Numbered from the stretch's first letter, positions 7,951 to 16,763 are shown. The stretch is DNA of 63,168 nt from CAVPDE01 sp964580575 (GCA_964580575.1 CAZOLJ010000019.1:1-63168), one strand, 5' to 3'. Numbers and translations are program-made. Notes: generated by a model from the letters alone, not told the origin.

Positions 7951-9128
7951 TGAAGACCCTCCTTTGTTCCCGGAAGCGGCGCTACCGGCTGAGACAAGAG
8001 AAAACCCCCGCTTTGGATAAGGGATTTGAGTTGGCCGGCCACTTCCCTCGCTTTTGAGTAACTTGAAAAACACCCTGTGGGAACCTGCTTGCCCTTCACT
8101 TCAATGGAACCGCTCTTGAGCTGGGCATAGGTGACCTCGCCGAGAAGCGCTTCCCCCTCGCCCACCGGGTAAAAGCGGCTGTAGTCCACGACAGGCGCAA
8201 AGAGCTCGTCGTCGGACACGGATACGGCCTTCATCATGTCCTCATCGATGATCGGGATCGGCACGCCCACGGCCAGGCTCAGGCTCACGCCGTACCCGGT
8301 GTAGGAAACGGCCTTGATCCACTGGGGATCCATCTCTCTCAGATTCCCAATAAGAGCCAGGGTTCCTGCTGTTTTGCGGGGGGTCCCGTTTTCGCTGCGG
8401 GGGACGTCCGGGTTGTGTTGCGTGCCGTTCCACGCGACATATCCCTGTGCCCCGCTCAGGAAAATCCGCGAGCCCACGCCGATGGTCCTGTAGAAGGGAT
8501 CGTTCAGCAGCGGAGAGAGTTGTCCAGCACTGCAGTAATTCGCGTTGCCAATCTTTGGTTTGAGAAGCCCCATGTACGTGTAAATGGGTTTGTCGGACAG
8601 GTTCACAGCCACGTTGTAGTTCTGGTAGCAGTTTCTCGGGTTGAACAGGAGGGCTTCGTTCATGTCCTTGAGGCCGATTTTCTGCTCCCGGCTCTTTCTG
8701 GGGTAACAATCGGTCCCATAAGCGCCTGCGGACAGAACCACCTTCTTGCCGGACACGAGGTCCTCGATCACATGGGCACCACCGTAGCGGAACTTGCCCG
8801 GCCGGCCGTTGTCGTTTCGAGGGTCCCCGTCCGGGATCGCTGTGGCACCGAGGTAGATATCCGCTGCTGCAAGTCCTGCGTAAGCAGGGACCCCGTTGAG
8901 GGTGATCCACCCGCCGCCGAGCTTCATCTTTTCTTTGGGTTGTTTGATATTGAAAAAAGCTCCGGAAGAACACATGGGGCTGAACGTGCCTGTGGTCACC
9001 ACATCCACCTCGCGGGCGGCTTTCTTGATGCCCTTTTCGCGAGCGATGCCGATGATTTCTTCGGCCGTGACCACCACCACGGATCCGGATCGGATTTTGT
9101 CATTGATCTCCGCAATAGTCCTCAGCAT
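7947..9128 (-). CDS. DUF39/HcyBio homocysteine biosynthesis protein
   Basis: 393 residues, full length for the family (COG1900, PF01837). Conserved features include the N-terminal INDKIRSGSVVVVTAEEI, Cys-containing TGTFSPMCSSGAFF, GGGWITLNGVPAYAGLAAAD, GAYGTDCYPRKS, NCYQNYNVAVN, ANYCSAGQLSPLLNDP and GSRIFLSGAQGYVAWNGTQH. No tandem CBS domain is attached, unlike some archaeal forms. The family is required for the O-acyl-homoserine-independent route from aspartate semialdehyde plus sulfide to homocysteine, acting in the cytoplasm with a NIL-ferredoxin. That partner is encoded immediately downstream with a 4-base ATGA overlap. The upstream region shows no SAM riboswitch that I can recognise. Confidence 0.92.
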   Translation of the reverse strand: MLRTIAEINDKIRSGSVVVVTAEEIIGIAREKGIKKAAREVDVVTTGTFSPMCSSGAFFNIKQPKEKMKLGGGWITLNGVPAYAGLAAADIYLGATAIPDGDPRNDNGRPGKFRYGGAHVIEDLVSGKKVVLSAGAYGTDCYPRKSREQKIGLKDMNEALLFNPRNCYQNYNVAVNLSDKPIYTYMGLLKPKIGNANYCSAGQLSPLLNDPFYRTIGVGSRIFLSGAQGYVAWNGTQHNPDVPRSENGTPRKTAGTLALIGNLREMDPQWIKAVSYTGYGVSLSLAVGVPIPIIDEDMMKAVSVSDDELFAPVVDYSRFYPVGEGEALLGEVTYAQLKSGSIEVKGKQVPTGCFSSYSKAREVAGQLKSLIQSGGFLLSQPVAPLPGTKEGLQ

Positions 9129-9474
9129 GGAAATACCCTCCCGTATGGAATTGACGAATTATGGAATTCAGGAATTACGAATCAGGAAATGAATGGAGAA
9201 GGCTCCCGGTGGAGCTCACGCATTATCCATGAGCAGAATTCCCCCCGGGATAAAGAAGCGGATGGCCCGTTCGTTTGAACCGCCTCGTGCAAAGGTGAAA
9301 CATCTGAAGTGAATCGACTCAAAGAAAACACCTCAATCCTGACTTTGAAAGGTCTCCGGTAGACGGCGTTTTTGAGCTCTCCCACATTGTGGTAGCCATT
9401 GTCAAGGAAAATCTTTATTGCATTTTGTGGCCGCCCGGCTAAAGTAAGGGAAAAGGATGGAAGGAGGGGTCACC
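9129..9474. other. Divergent intergenic region
   Basis: Lies between the divergent homocysteine operon and the glycine-zipper protein. It must hold promoters for both. I find no clear -35/-10 pair or riboswitch. AAGGAGG-like bases (GGAAGGAGGGG, about 9458-9468) form a strong ribosome binding site for the gene starting at 9475. Confidence 0.4.
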
Positions 9475-10080
9475 ATGAAAGTCAAAATCATTGCGACTCT
9501 ATTATGCCTTACTCTGATTTCGCTTCCCCTGGGGTGCGCTAACGTGATGGAGGAGCACAGGGGAGCGGCAGTGGGAGCCGGCGCCGGCGGAGCCGTGGGC
9601 GGCGTCGTGGGAGCGGTCATCGGACACGGAACAGGGGCAGTGGTGGTCGGAGCCCTTGCGGGAGCGCTCCTGGGCGGGGCGATCGGTCACTTTGGGTATG
9701 ATCAGGAAAGGACCAGGGAACAAACAGCGAAGAACTACAGCTACAAAGAGTCCCAGGGAACGGTCCTCCGAATCGAGAACCTCAAGGCGACTCCTGCCAC
9801 TGTGCGCCCCGGCGAGAAGGTGGATCTCAAAATGACCTATGCGGTCCTCCATGATTCCCCGAACACGAAGGTCGCTGTGACCGAAGTCAGGGAGATCACC
9901 TACAAAGGAGAACTGGTGGGGAGACCGGAGGTGAAGGTCGAGCACGCAGACGGGACCTACACGACGTCGGTTCCTCTGCAGTTGCCTTCGAGTGCGGAAA
10001 AGGGGACCTACAAGGTCAGGGCCATGGTGGAATCGCAATACGCGAAGGATGCACGGGAGATCACGTTCACGGTTCGATGA
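9475..10080 (+). CDS. Glycine-zipper envelope protein, probable lipoprotein
   Basis: 201 residues, starting at ATG 9475 behind a strong GGAGG. Residues 1-18 are a signal peptide ending LPLGC; the -3 position is Pro, so the lipobox is imperfect but Cys is in the right place. Residues 28-72 are a dense glycine-zipper (AVGAGAGGAVGGVVGAVIGH then VVVGALAGALLGGAIGH) as in Rick_17kDa/OmpA-associated surface proteins. The C-terminal 110 residues are beta-rich (TPATVRPGEKVDLKMTYAVL...AEKGTYKVRAMVES), like an extracytoplasmic immunoglobulin-like or DUF4398-type fold that I cannot name with certainty. It stands alone. Its role is likely envelope structure or stress, by analogy only. Confidence 0.85.
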   Translation: MKVKIIATLLCLTLISLPLGCANVMEEHRGAAVGAGAGGAVGGVVGAVIGHGTGAVVVGALAGALLGGAIGHFGYDQERTREQTAKNYSYKESQGTVLRIENLKATPATVRPGEKVDLKMTYAVLHDSPNTKVAVTEVREITYKGELVGRPEVKVEHADGTYTTSVPLQLPSSAEKGTYKVRAMVESQYAKDAREITFTVR

Positions 10081-10345
10081 GAACGAGTTGGGAGACGGAT
10101 TCTCTGCTGGAAATGCACGTTGGAAAGAGTCCGTGGGTCAGGTTGGAGGCTTCTCTCTGCTCTTTGAGCTCAGCCTGGCGATCCGGTGGGATGATCGCCA
10201 TGCGGAAATCCTCGTTCACGCAGAGGGCGTCATCGCATCGCACATAGATCCCCCTCAAGGAGATGTTTCTGATCTCGCCCTGGATGGTGCCGTGCTCTGA
10301 TTCCACGGAAACGGGCCACCTGAAATTGATCCTCTTGGATCTACG
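10067..10345 (-). pseudogene. PilZ-domain remnant with in-frame stop near the N-terminus
   Basis: On the minus strand the frame reads RRSKRINFRWPVSVESEHGT then GEIRNISLRGIYVRCD, the N-terminal half of a PilZ cyclic-di-GMP-binding domain (basic RxxxR-like start and the D/N-x-S-x-x-G motif). No ATG is available: a TAG at 10346-10348 lies directly ahead of RRSKR in the same frame, and the residues before it (GQNSLAQRE) look like a continuing PilZ leader. The C-terminal part (after PPDRQAELKEQRE) does not match the rest of a PilZ barrel and ends early. A short version from the GTG at 10304-10306 is possible but would lack the c-di-GMP arginines. I call it a decayed gene. Confidence 0.6.
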
Positions 10346-10768
10346 CTATTCTCTTTGTGCCAGCGAATTTTGTCCCTCCAGGTTTGAGACGTATCCCTCC
10401 CCCTCGCAAGGGGGAGGGATAAAACTCAGGTTTGTTGTCAAGGCGTTTTCAAATAAGCGGCTAATGTGTTTAAGATGTTGGGTGGACCCTCTCCACGATT
10501 TCATGTGACGCTGATAGTGGACCTTCCTCCAATACACCATCCTATACACTGGAAAAAAATTATATATAATTATATGTCTATATGTCAACTATTATATTCA
10601 TGAAATCCTCAATTTTTTTCATTTATGCTTACGAGGGGTAAATGGAGTGGTTCAATTTGAACCGGAACATTGAACATTTCACATTGAGGATTGAACATTG
10701 AGTAATGGGAATTGAAAAACACAAGGGCAAGATGAGCGCGTTCGTTTTGGCAAAAATGAATGATGTGG
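10307..10768. other. AT-rich intergenic region with hairpin repeat
   Basis: Apart from the beginning of the PilZ remnant it holds the palindrome at 10392-10421, a strongly A/T-rich stretch (about 10557-10620, TTATATATAATTATATG) and tandem-like CATTGA/TTGAACATT words at 10667-10703 similar to those near 40381-40410. No gene recognised. Confidence 0.45.
10392..10421. repeat. GC-rich perfect palindrome
   Basis: TATCCCTCCCCCT and AAGGGGGAGGGATA pair around a CGC loop. No T-run follows. It belongs to the CCCTCCCC-type dispersed intergenic repeats seen at several places in the window. Confidence 0.65.
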
Positions 10769-11581
10769 CTAGCGGCCGTAAGTGCGGAGGATGCCTTCGA
10801 GAACTCCACCTGCGATGGCGAGGGCTTTTTCAGAAACGGTGAAGCAGAACTCCCTGTTGCCTCTCGGATCAATATCTCCAATCTTGAGGCCTTTTGAAAC
10901 CGTTACGCCCGGGTGAATCAAGCCGCGCAAGACTCCGTCGATGGCAGCATAAAGCACTTCGCCCTGAACCGTTCCGACTGGATCCCCTTTTTTGACCATG
11001 TCCCCGATATCCACAGTGTTTCGCCATGATCCGCTTGCGGGCGCGCGGAGCACGCGGTCTGACGTGATGCCCTGAACAGCGCCGGGAACGCCGGTGTTGG
11101 GTGCCGCGGAGCCTGACGTGAGAACTCGGCCGAGAGTGTGGCCTCTCTGGGTCTCAACCACGAAGTGAGCGTCTTTTCCGGCTTCGAAGCCCGGACCAAG
11201 GGCCACCACGAGGGGTGCGTCTTTTGCAGAAGTCCCGAGGTTTTTCTTGGCCAGGATCGCATCGACGATCACCTCGGGTTTGATCGAATGCCTGCACACA
11301 GCCCCGGGGTCTACGAGGACAGGGATGACCCCCTGATCCCAAACCCTGCCCGCCTGTTCAGGCCCCTCGACCAAGACGGCTTTGACGCCTTCAACCACCG
11401 ACTGACCGTCGAAGACGGCTTCGCAAAAGGCAACCTTCCTTCTCACGGCAAGGGGCTCAGGAATTTCCGTGATGACCACCCTGAAGCCGCTCTGATAAAG
11501 CCTCCAGGCCACGCCGGAGGCGAGATCTCCGCCTCCGCGGACAAGCACTCTGACGGACGAGGTCTGAACAAGAGGGCTCAC
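10769..11581 (-). CDS. yqeB: EF2563-family selenium-dependent molybdenum hydroxylase accessory protein
   Basis: 270 residues. The N-terminal Rossmann-like part (VRVLVRGGGDLASGVAWRLY, then FRVVITEIPEPLAVRRKVAF) and the later DAPLVVALGPGFEAGKDAHF, VVETQRGHTLGRV and TSDRVLRAPASG are diagnostic of the YqeB/EF2563 family. The C-terminal half contains a biotinyl/lipoyl-like turn (DIGDMVKKGDPVGTVQG). The family occurs with SelD and labile-selenium molybdenum hydroxylases (xanthine dehydrogenase type) and is thought to help insert or handle the selenium-containing molybdenum cofactor; its exact reaction is not established. Its start overlaps the end of the DUF4340 gene by 4 bases (11578-11581), so it appears to be the last gene of the Gld-type exporter operon, which may be only a read-through arrangement. 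Confidence 0.88.
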   Translation of the reverse strand: MSPLVQTSSVRVLVRGGGDLASGVAWRLYQSGFRVVITEIPEPLAVRRKVAFCEAVFDGQSVVEGVKAVLVEGPEQAGRVWDQGVIPVLVDPGAVCRHSIKPEVIVDAILAKKNLGTSAKDAPLVVALGPGFEAGKDAHFVVETQRGHTLGRVLTSGSAAPNTGVPGAVQGITSDRVLRAPASGSWRNTVDIGDMVKKGDPVGTVQGEVLYAAIDGVLRGLIHPGVTVSKGLKIGDIDPRGNREFCFTVSEKALAIAGGVLEGILRTYGR

Positions 11582-12525
11582 GGTTTGGTCTCCTCCTTCT
11601 TTTCTTTTTCTACAAGATCCTCTTTGGTCTGAGGGAGGTCATCGAGGAGTCGTTTTCGCACGGTGACCAGCTGCGGCTTTCCCTTGACCATGGCAAAGAC
11701 CCGATCCGGGGGAGCGTCATTGCCGTAAAGAATTCCCTCGGTCTGATTTTCATCCGAGAGGCTGACCCGTGCTTGAGGCGTGTCGAGGCCGTAGGGTTTC
11801 AGATCCGGCGTCTCCTCTTTTTCAAAGGACTGAGCCTCAGCCCACAACGTGGGCCTCACAAAGACCTCCACCTTCTCAGGGTCGAGTTTCAGATCCTCAT
11901 GGCCTTCAAAGATCCACTGCCCCTCTTTCTTGTGAAGGACCCATCGTTCTCCTCCGCGCTCAATGATCACGCGTTGGACCCGGTCGGTCTTGAGGGTGAA
12001 AAGCTTCTTGTCCCGCAACTCGGTGAGAGGCCGGTCGAGCGCTCGTTTGTCGTCTCCGGAGATGAAGTACACTTTTCCGTCGCCGCCTTTGGCGACGTAA
12101 TATCCCTTTTCAATGGGACTGATGTGGCCGATGAAGAGGGTGTTGGCCTGGTCGCCGGCCATGAAGGCGAGGGTGACCTCGGGCGGGTGAAGACCGAACT
12201 CGGAGAGCTCCTTCGGGGTTTCTGCAATGACCCTGAGCGATTTCAAACCGGTGAGCCGGTGGAGAAGGCGAGTGAGAGCGAAGGCATCCCCGCTTGAGCG
12301 GGTCGGGTGGAGGATCTCCCAGGTCCCGCTCTTTTTCTCGAACCGCATTTCCTGATCCCCGCTTTTCAACACGAGGCTTGTCACGTCGTCAGGCTTGACC
12401 GAAAAAAGCGCGTGGGTCGCTTCTTCGGCGCTCTTCTTTTTCTCTTCTTTACGGGTTTCGTAAAAATAGAAAGCCAGGAGAAGGACGACGAGGGCGAAGT
12501 AAATGAGAGTCGATCGGTATTTCAA
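11578..12525 (-). CDS. DUF4340 membrane-anchored protein of the Gld-type ABC exporter
   Basis: 315 residues if started at the TTG 12523-12525, which overlaps the stop of the preceding gene and has GGGAGG just upstream; a GTG at 12544-12546 would add seven residues. Residues 1-20 are a single N-terminal membrane anchor (LKYRSTLIYFALVVLLLAFYF), followed by a long soluble region made of repeated DUF4340 beta-modules (FSVKPDDVTSLVLKSGDQEM, LGLHPPEVTLAFM-like segments, LKPYGLDTPQARVSL). The tail is Lys/Glu-rich. The family consistently accompanies GldA-GldF-GldG exporters; it is probably periplasmic and assists an unknown export process. Confidence 0.88.
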   Translation of the reverse strand: MKYRSTLIYFALVVLLLAFYFYETRKEEKKKSAEEATHALFSVKPDDVTSLVLKSGDQEMRFEKKSGTWEILHPTRSSGDAFALTRLLHRLTGLKSLRVIAETPKELSEFGLHPPEVTLAFMAGDQANTLFIGHISPIEKGYYVAKGGDGKVYFISGDDKRALDRPLTELRDKKLFTLKTDRVQRVIIERGGERWVLHKKEGQWIFEGHEDLKLDPEKVEVFVRPTLWAEAQSFEKEETPDLKPYGLDTPQARVSLSDENQTEGILYGNDAPPDRVFAMVKGKPQLVTVRKRLLDDLPQTKEDLVEKEKKEETKP

Positions 12526-13925
12526 CGGGACCTCCCTTTGCGCCACACCCCCATGCCCAGAACAATGACCAGCAGGGGAATCACCACCACCGGAATCCAG
12601 AAGAGCATCAAGCCTTGATTCCGGGTGAGCATGAGGTGATCGGCTGGGCGCTCCTTCTCAGGGATCGTGATCAGGTCTTTGCGGCCCACGAGGTAGTTCA
12701 TCGTGTTGATCATCAACTCGCTGTTTCCTGCGAGGGAGACAAACTTGTTCGAGGCAAAGTCCGCGTCTCCAAAAACCGCCAGTTTCCCCTCCCCCGTGAT
12801 TTTGTCCTCTTCCTTGCCCTCCTCGCCTTTGGCCTCCTTGGGATCCAGCTCCACAATCACGGCAAGGGAAAGCGGGCCCTGACGGTCTTCTGCGTCGAGC
12901 CGAGCTTTTCCCTGGTTCAGAGCGTCCCGGTCCGTCTCAGCCCAGGATTCCTGTGAGGTCAGAGCCAAGTTGGTCAGGGTCAGGCCTTTTTTCTTCACCT
13001 CCTTGTCCAGTTCGACCGATCGGGCCAGGGAAAAGAAGGACAGGAGGCGAAAGTTCCTCGTGATCTCGTGATTGCCGTAGCTCACGATCATGGGCAGGAG
13101 GAAGTCCCCTCCCAGGACCCTGCTCATCTTGTCCACCACGATATCGGAGGACATGACGACGCCGTACTCCCGCAGGAACTCTTTCAAACCGGCATCCTGG
13201 TAAGGCTCCAGGAAAACGAGCAGGCTTCCTCCCTTGTTCAGAAAACGCTTGAGAGAGGCCACCTCCTCGGGAAAAAGATTTTTCTCGGGAGCGGCGACGA
13301 CGACCAGAGCCGCATCAGAGGGGATGTCTTTTTGGGCCAGGGTCAGTTCCTCGAAGTCATAGTTCTGATTCGACAGGTTCTGGTGGATGGAAGCCAAGGA
13401 TTCCGGGGCCTCTGACTTGAAAGGCCGTTCCCCGTGGCCCATGACCCAGTAGACTTTTTCGGTCCGGCCCTTGGAAAGACGAACCAGGGCATTGGTGAGG
13501 CTCTCCTCGTTAGGCGTCTTCACGGTCTGAGACTGTCCGAACCCTTCTATGATCACGGTGTTGAGCGCCTTGATGTCGTACTGCCGGGTGAGGGCAGGGT
13601 TTCGATCGGGATCCACCATCTCGAAAGACAGGCCTTTCAGATGATATTCGTACGAGGCGAGAAGCTTCTTCACATTGGAGGCTTCCTCGGAAGGCTCTTT
13701 CACAAAGGCGATGGCCTTGACGGGTTCCTGTATGGTTTTGAGGGCCTGCAGGGTCTGGTCCGACAGGGTGTGCTCTCCGGAAGCCGTGACATCCCAGCGG
13801 AAATAGTGCCTGTCCGAGAGAAGCGTGATCGCCAGCGCCAGGACCAGGATGAGAAGGATGGCGACGGTCATGTTGGAGGAGGCCTTGAGCCTGAAAAGCG
13901 TCATTGTGCGATTTGATTTTTCCAT
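12522..13925 (-). CDS. gldG: GldG-type ABC exporter auxiliary protein
   Basis: 467 residues. One membrane helix near the N-terminus (VAILLILVLALAITLLS, residues 20-36), a large soluble GldG/DUF4350-like domain containing YWVMGHGERP, NYDFEELTL and GGSLLVFLEPYQDAGLKEFL, and a second helix near the C-terminus (LMLFWIPVVVIPLLVIVLGMG) ending in a basic tail. In gliding bacteroidetes GldG works with GldF and GldA; in Desulfobacterota the same trio plus DUF4340 is common where gliding is unknown, so the transported material is unclear. It follows the permease gene by 3 bases and overlaps the DUF4340 gene, forming one operon. Confidence 0.88.
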   Translation of the reverse strand: MEKSNRTMTLFRLKASSNMTVAILLILVLALAITLLSDRHYFRWDVTASGEHTLSDQTLQALKTIQEPVKAIAFVKEPSEEASNVKKLLASYEYHLKGLSFEMVDPDRNPALTRQYDIKALNTVIIEGFGQSQTVKTPNEESLTNALVRLSKGRTEKVYWVMGHGERPFKSEAPESLASIHQNLSNQNYDFEELTLAQKDIPSDAALVVVAAPEKNLFPEEVASLKRFLNKGGSLLVFLEPYQDAGLKEFLREYGVVMSSDIVVDKMSRVLGGDFLLPMIVSYGNHEITRNFRLLSFFSLARSVELDKEVKKKGLTLTNLALTSQESWAETDRDALNQGKARLDAEDRQGPLSLAVIVELDPKEAKGEEGKEEDKITGEGKLAVFGDADFASNKFVSLAGNSELMINTMNYLVGRKDLITIPEKERPADHLMLTRNQGLMLFWIPVVVIPLLVIVLGMGVWRKGRSR

Positions 13926-13928
13926 GGC

Positions 13929-14699
13929 CTATCCCCTCCAGAAACGAGTGTTGAGAAAGCGCAGTGTCACAAAGAGCCAGAAAAAAATGAACACCAGGTA
14001 GAACAGGAGATCTCTGGAATCGATGAGTCCTTTCACAAAGCTGTCCAGGTGGACCACAATCGAGATGTGCTCCAGAATCGGACCGAGAGTCGGCCCGGCA
14101 AAGCTCTTGGCCCAGCCCATGACCCAGAAGAGGAGAAAAGCGCCGAAGCTCAACACGGCGGCAATGATCTGGTTCTCCGTGAGAGAGGAGGTGAATATCC
14201 CGAGGGCGATGAAGCTTGCGCCCAGGAGCAGAATCCCCAGATACCCGGAGGCGACGAGCCCCCAGTCCAGGGGCGCGAAGGTCTGAAGCAGAAGGAGGGG
14301 CAGGATCGTTCCCGCGAGCATGGTGAGAAGGGTAAACACACAGGCTGCGAATTTTCCTGCAAGGGCGGCTCCATCCGAGAGGGGATAGGTGAACAGGAGT
14401 TCAATGGTTCCCATTTTTTTCTCCTCTGCGTAGCTCCGCATGGTGAGGAGCGGAAGCATGAGGAGCAGCACAATGGCCATGTCGCCGAAATAGGGCTTGA
14501 CCACAAAGTCGCTCAGGTTCAGGCGTTCGGCGAGATAGGGGTTCTGGCCGGCCTGAAAGCTCCGGATGGTGTAAATAATCGCGTTGGTGTAGAAAAAGTA
14601 GCCGGAAACCAACAGGAAAATAAAGCTGGCGGCATAGAAGATGGGCGATGAAAAGGCGATGAGGATCTCTTTCTTGAATACAGCCATGATTCCGCGCAT
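13929..14699 (-). CDS. gldF: ABC-2 type permease, GldF family
   Basis: 256 residues with six predicted membrane helices. Opens MRGIMAVFKKEILIAFSSPI (the start could also be the ATG five codons in), followed by the large loop typical of ABC-2 permeases (RLNLSDFVVKPYFGDMAIVL), and the conserved EEKKMGTIELLFTYPLSD coupling segment. It lies between its ATPase (5 bases upstream) and GldG (3 bases downstream), so the four genes from 15637 to 11578 are one transcription unit. Its role is the membrane channel of an exporter of unknown substrate. Confidence 0.9.
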   Translation of the reverse strand: MRGIMAVFKKEILIAFSSPIFYAASFIFLLVSGYFFYTNAIIYTIRSFQAGQNPYLAERLNLSDFVVKPYFGDMAIVLLLMLPLLTMRSYAEEKKMGTIELLFTYPLSDGAALAGKFAACVFTLLTMLAGTILPLLLLQTFAPLDWGLVASGYLGILLLGASFIALGIFTSSLTENQIIAAVLSFGAFLLFWVMGWAKSFAGPTLGPILEHISIVVHLDSFVKGLIDSRDLLFYLVFIFFWLFVTLRFLNTRFWRG

Positions 14700-14704
14700 G
14701 GTTC

Positions 14705-15637
14705 CTAGTCCTTTCCTTCCTCAGTCACGAGCTGGACAAAGACGTCCTCGAGGCTCAAGTCCCTGGTTCTCATTTCCTTCAACCCCCAGCCGGAATCCAC
14801 GATGGTCTTTGCGATCAAAGGCCTGAGGCTTTCATCGGCTGTGCTTTCTACGAGGAGCTCTCCGGCACGCTCGGAGGGCACAACCCGGGTGACCCCCTGA
14901 AGGGACTCCAACTTTGCCTGTACCTCTGCGGCCGGACCGTCCACGTGAAGGACCGTTCTCAATCCTTTCTGGAGTTGGCCGGTCAGGTTAGCCGGGGTAT
15001 CTTCCGCAACCACACGGCCCTGATTGACAATGATCACTCTTTCGCAAATTTGGCTCACCTCAGGCAGAATGTGGGTGCTCAGGAGGACCGTCCGTTGACC
15101 GGCCAGGTCCTTGATCAGTTTCCTCACTTCAACGATCTGGGTCGGGTCCAGGCCGGTGGTCGGCTCATCCAGAATGACAATAGGAGGATCGTTGATGAGC
15201 GCTTGAGCAAGACCGACTCTCTGCTTGAGCCCTTTGGACAGGTGCCTGATGCGGCGCTCCCGGTGCTCGGGAAGGCCGCAGGCGGAAATCACTCTGTCGA
15301 TTTCCCCATGGAGAGAATTCCCGCTGAGGCCTTTGATCGTGCCTGAGAAGGACAAGAACTGTTTGACGGACAGCTCGTCGTAAAGGGGGACGGTCTCAGG
15401 CAGAAAACCGATCTTTTTTCTCAATTCGAGAGAGTGGGTCTGGCCGTTGAGGCCGTCCACAAGAATTTTTCCCGAAGTGGGCTGAAAGAAACCGGTCAGG
15501 ATTCTGAGGATGGTGGTCTTGCCTGCGCCATTGGGGCCGAGAAAGCCTACGATCTCTCCCTGTTCCACCCGAAAGGAGACATTCTGAACAGCAGGCTTCA
15601 GTCCGTAGTACTTGGTCAAATTTTCTGCGATGATCAT
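14705..15637 (-). CDS. gldA: ABC transporter ATP-binding protein, GldA/CcmA family
   Basis: 310 residues. Walker A GPNGAGKTT (residues 33-41), Q-loop region, signature LSKGLKQRVGLAQALI, Walker B IVILDEPTTGLDP and the switch H in LLSTHILPEV. The C-terminal 90 residues (LHVDGPAAEVQAKLESLQGV) form the extra regulatory domain seen in GldA-like and CcmA-like ATPases. It energises the downstream GldF/GldG exporter. It starts the operon. The DUF362 gene lies only 13 bases upstream and could be cotranscribed. Confidence 0.93.
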   Translation of the reverse strand: MIIAENLTKYYGLKPAVQNVSFRVEQGEIVGFLGPNGAGKTTILRILTGFFQPTSGKILVDGLNGQTHSLELRKKIGFLPETVPLYDELSVKQFLSFSGTIKGLSGNSLHGEIDRVISACGLPEHRERRIRHLSKGLKQRVGLAQALINDPPIVILDEPTTGLDPTQIVEVRKLIKDLAGQRTVLLSTHILPEVSQICERVIIVNQGRVVAEDTPANLTGQLQKGLRTVLHVDGPAAEVQAKLESLQGVTRVVPSERAGELLVESTADESLRPLIAKTIVDSGWGLKEMRTRDLSLEDVFVQLVTEEGKD

Positions 15638-15650
15638 TTCGTTCCCTGCT

Positions 15651-16763
15651 CTAAATGGTTACCAGCTCGTACTCGCGCGAGCCCAGGCCGATTTTTTCCG
15701 CATACTCCAGCTGGATGGTCCAGTCCACCTTCGGGTAGAGAGCCCTGAACTTGTCTCCCCCGGGGTTCTGGTTGGCCGAAAGAGACGTGTTCTCCAGCGC
15801 TTTCTGCCGGTTGACCATGTCCACCGAAGCCTGATCAATGGCCACGGGATCCACGGAAGCCATAATTCCCAGGTCATGAACGATGGGCGCATCGCTGTGA
15901 CCGTAGCAGTCGCAGGCCGGAGAAATCTGGGTGAGAAAGTTCAGGAAGGCGACCTTTCCTTCCTTACTCTTTAACACAGCCAGCGTGTATTCCACCATTT
16001 TTTTCTGGAAAAGGGCAATGTCCGCCTTCCACTGGACATCGATCGCTTTGTTGGAGCAGATCAAGATGCACTCCCCGCATCCAATGCACTTCTTTGCATC
16101 GATCACCGCCTTTTGTTCCCGCAGCGCGATGGCCGACTGGGCACAGTGCTCGACGCACTCCCCGCACCCCACGCACTTTTTTCGCGTGATCTTGGGTGAC
16201 ACGTCTGCGTGCTGGACCATCTTGCCCCGTCGAGAGGCGCACCCCATGCCCAAATTCTTGAGGGTGCCCCCAAAACCTGAAAGCTCATGGCCTTTGAAAT
16301 GGGCCAGGCTGATCAGGCCGTCCGCTTCGGCGATTTCCGTGCCCACATAAGCGGTCTTGATGAGTTCCTGCTGGATCTTCACGGCGGCATAGGAGGCCCC
16401 CCTCAACCCGTCGGCGATGATGAGAGGAGCGTTGACCACGGAAAAAGAGAAACCATTTTCAACGGCCGTGTGAAGGTGAGAGACACTGTCCCCTCTGGTA
16501 CCGGCGTAAAGGGTGTTCGCATCGGTGAGAAAGGGGAAGGCGCCTAGGGCTCTCACGCGGTCCACGATCTGGCGGACGAAGGTCGGCCGGATGTAGGCCG
16601 TGTTCCCTTTTTCTCCGAAGTGGAGCTTGATCGCCACCAGGCCTCGGGGAGGGACAATCTGCTTCAGGTCCAGCATGTCGGCCAGGCGCACGACTTTGGC
16701 GAGCAAATTCTCTTTGGCAGACGACCTCATGTCCGTAAAATACACTTTGCTTGTTGACACCAC
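15651..16763 (-). CDS. DUF362 protein with two 4Fe-4S clusters
   Basis: 370 residues. A DUF362 domain (KVYFTDMRSSAKENLLAKV, IKLHFGEKGNTAYIRPTFVR, ISLAHFKGHELSGFGGTLKN) with an inserted bacterial ferredoxin unit at about 190-245: CVGCGECVEHCAQSAI and CIGCGECILICSNKAI. The family is a cytoplasmic iron-sulfur protein of unestablished function, abundant in anaerobes. It may act as an electron carrier in redox metabolism. A consensus sigma-70 promoter lies 77 bases upstream of its start (16840-16868). It probably leads the operon that continues into gldA-F-G. Confidence 0.88.
   Translation of the reverse strand: MVSTSKVYFTDMRSSAKENLLAKVVRLADMLDLKQIVPPRGLVAIKLHFGEKGNTAYIRPTFVRQIVDRVRALGAFPFLTDANTLYAGTRGDSVSHLHTAVENGFSFSVVNAPLIIADGLRGASYAAVKIQQELIKTAYVGTEIAEADGLISLAHFKGHELSGFGGTLKNLGMGCASRRGKMVQHADVSPKITRKKCVGCGECVEHCAQSAIALREQKAVIDAKKCIGCGECILICSNKAIDVQWKADIALFQKKMVEYTLAVLKSKEGKVAFLNFLTQISPACDCYGHSDAPIVHDLGIMASVDPVAIDQASVDMVNRQKALENTSLSANQNPGGDKFRALYPKVDWTIQLEYAEKIGLGSREYELVTI

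Noticed and set aside
9129..9474. SAM riboswitch upstream of the homocysteine operon
   Set aside because: The SAM-I and SAM-II conserved words were not found on the minus strand.
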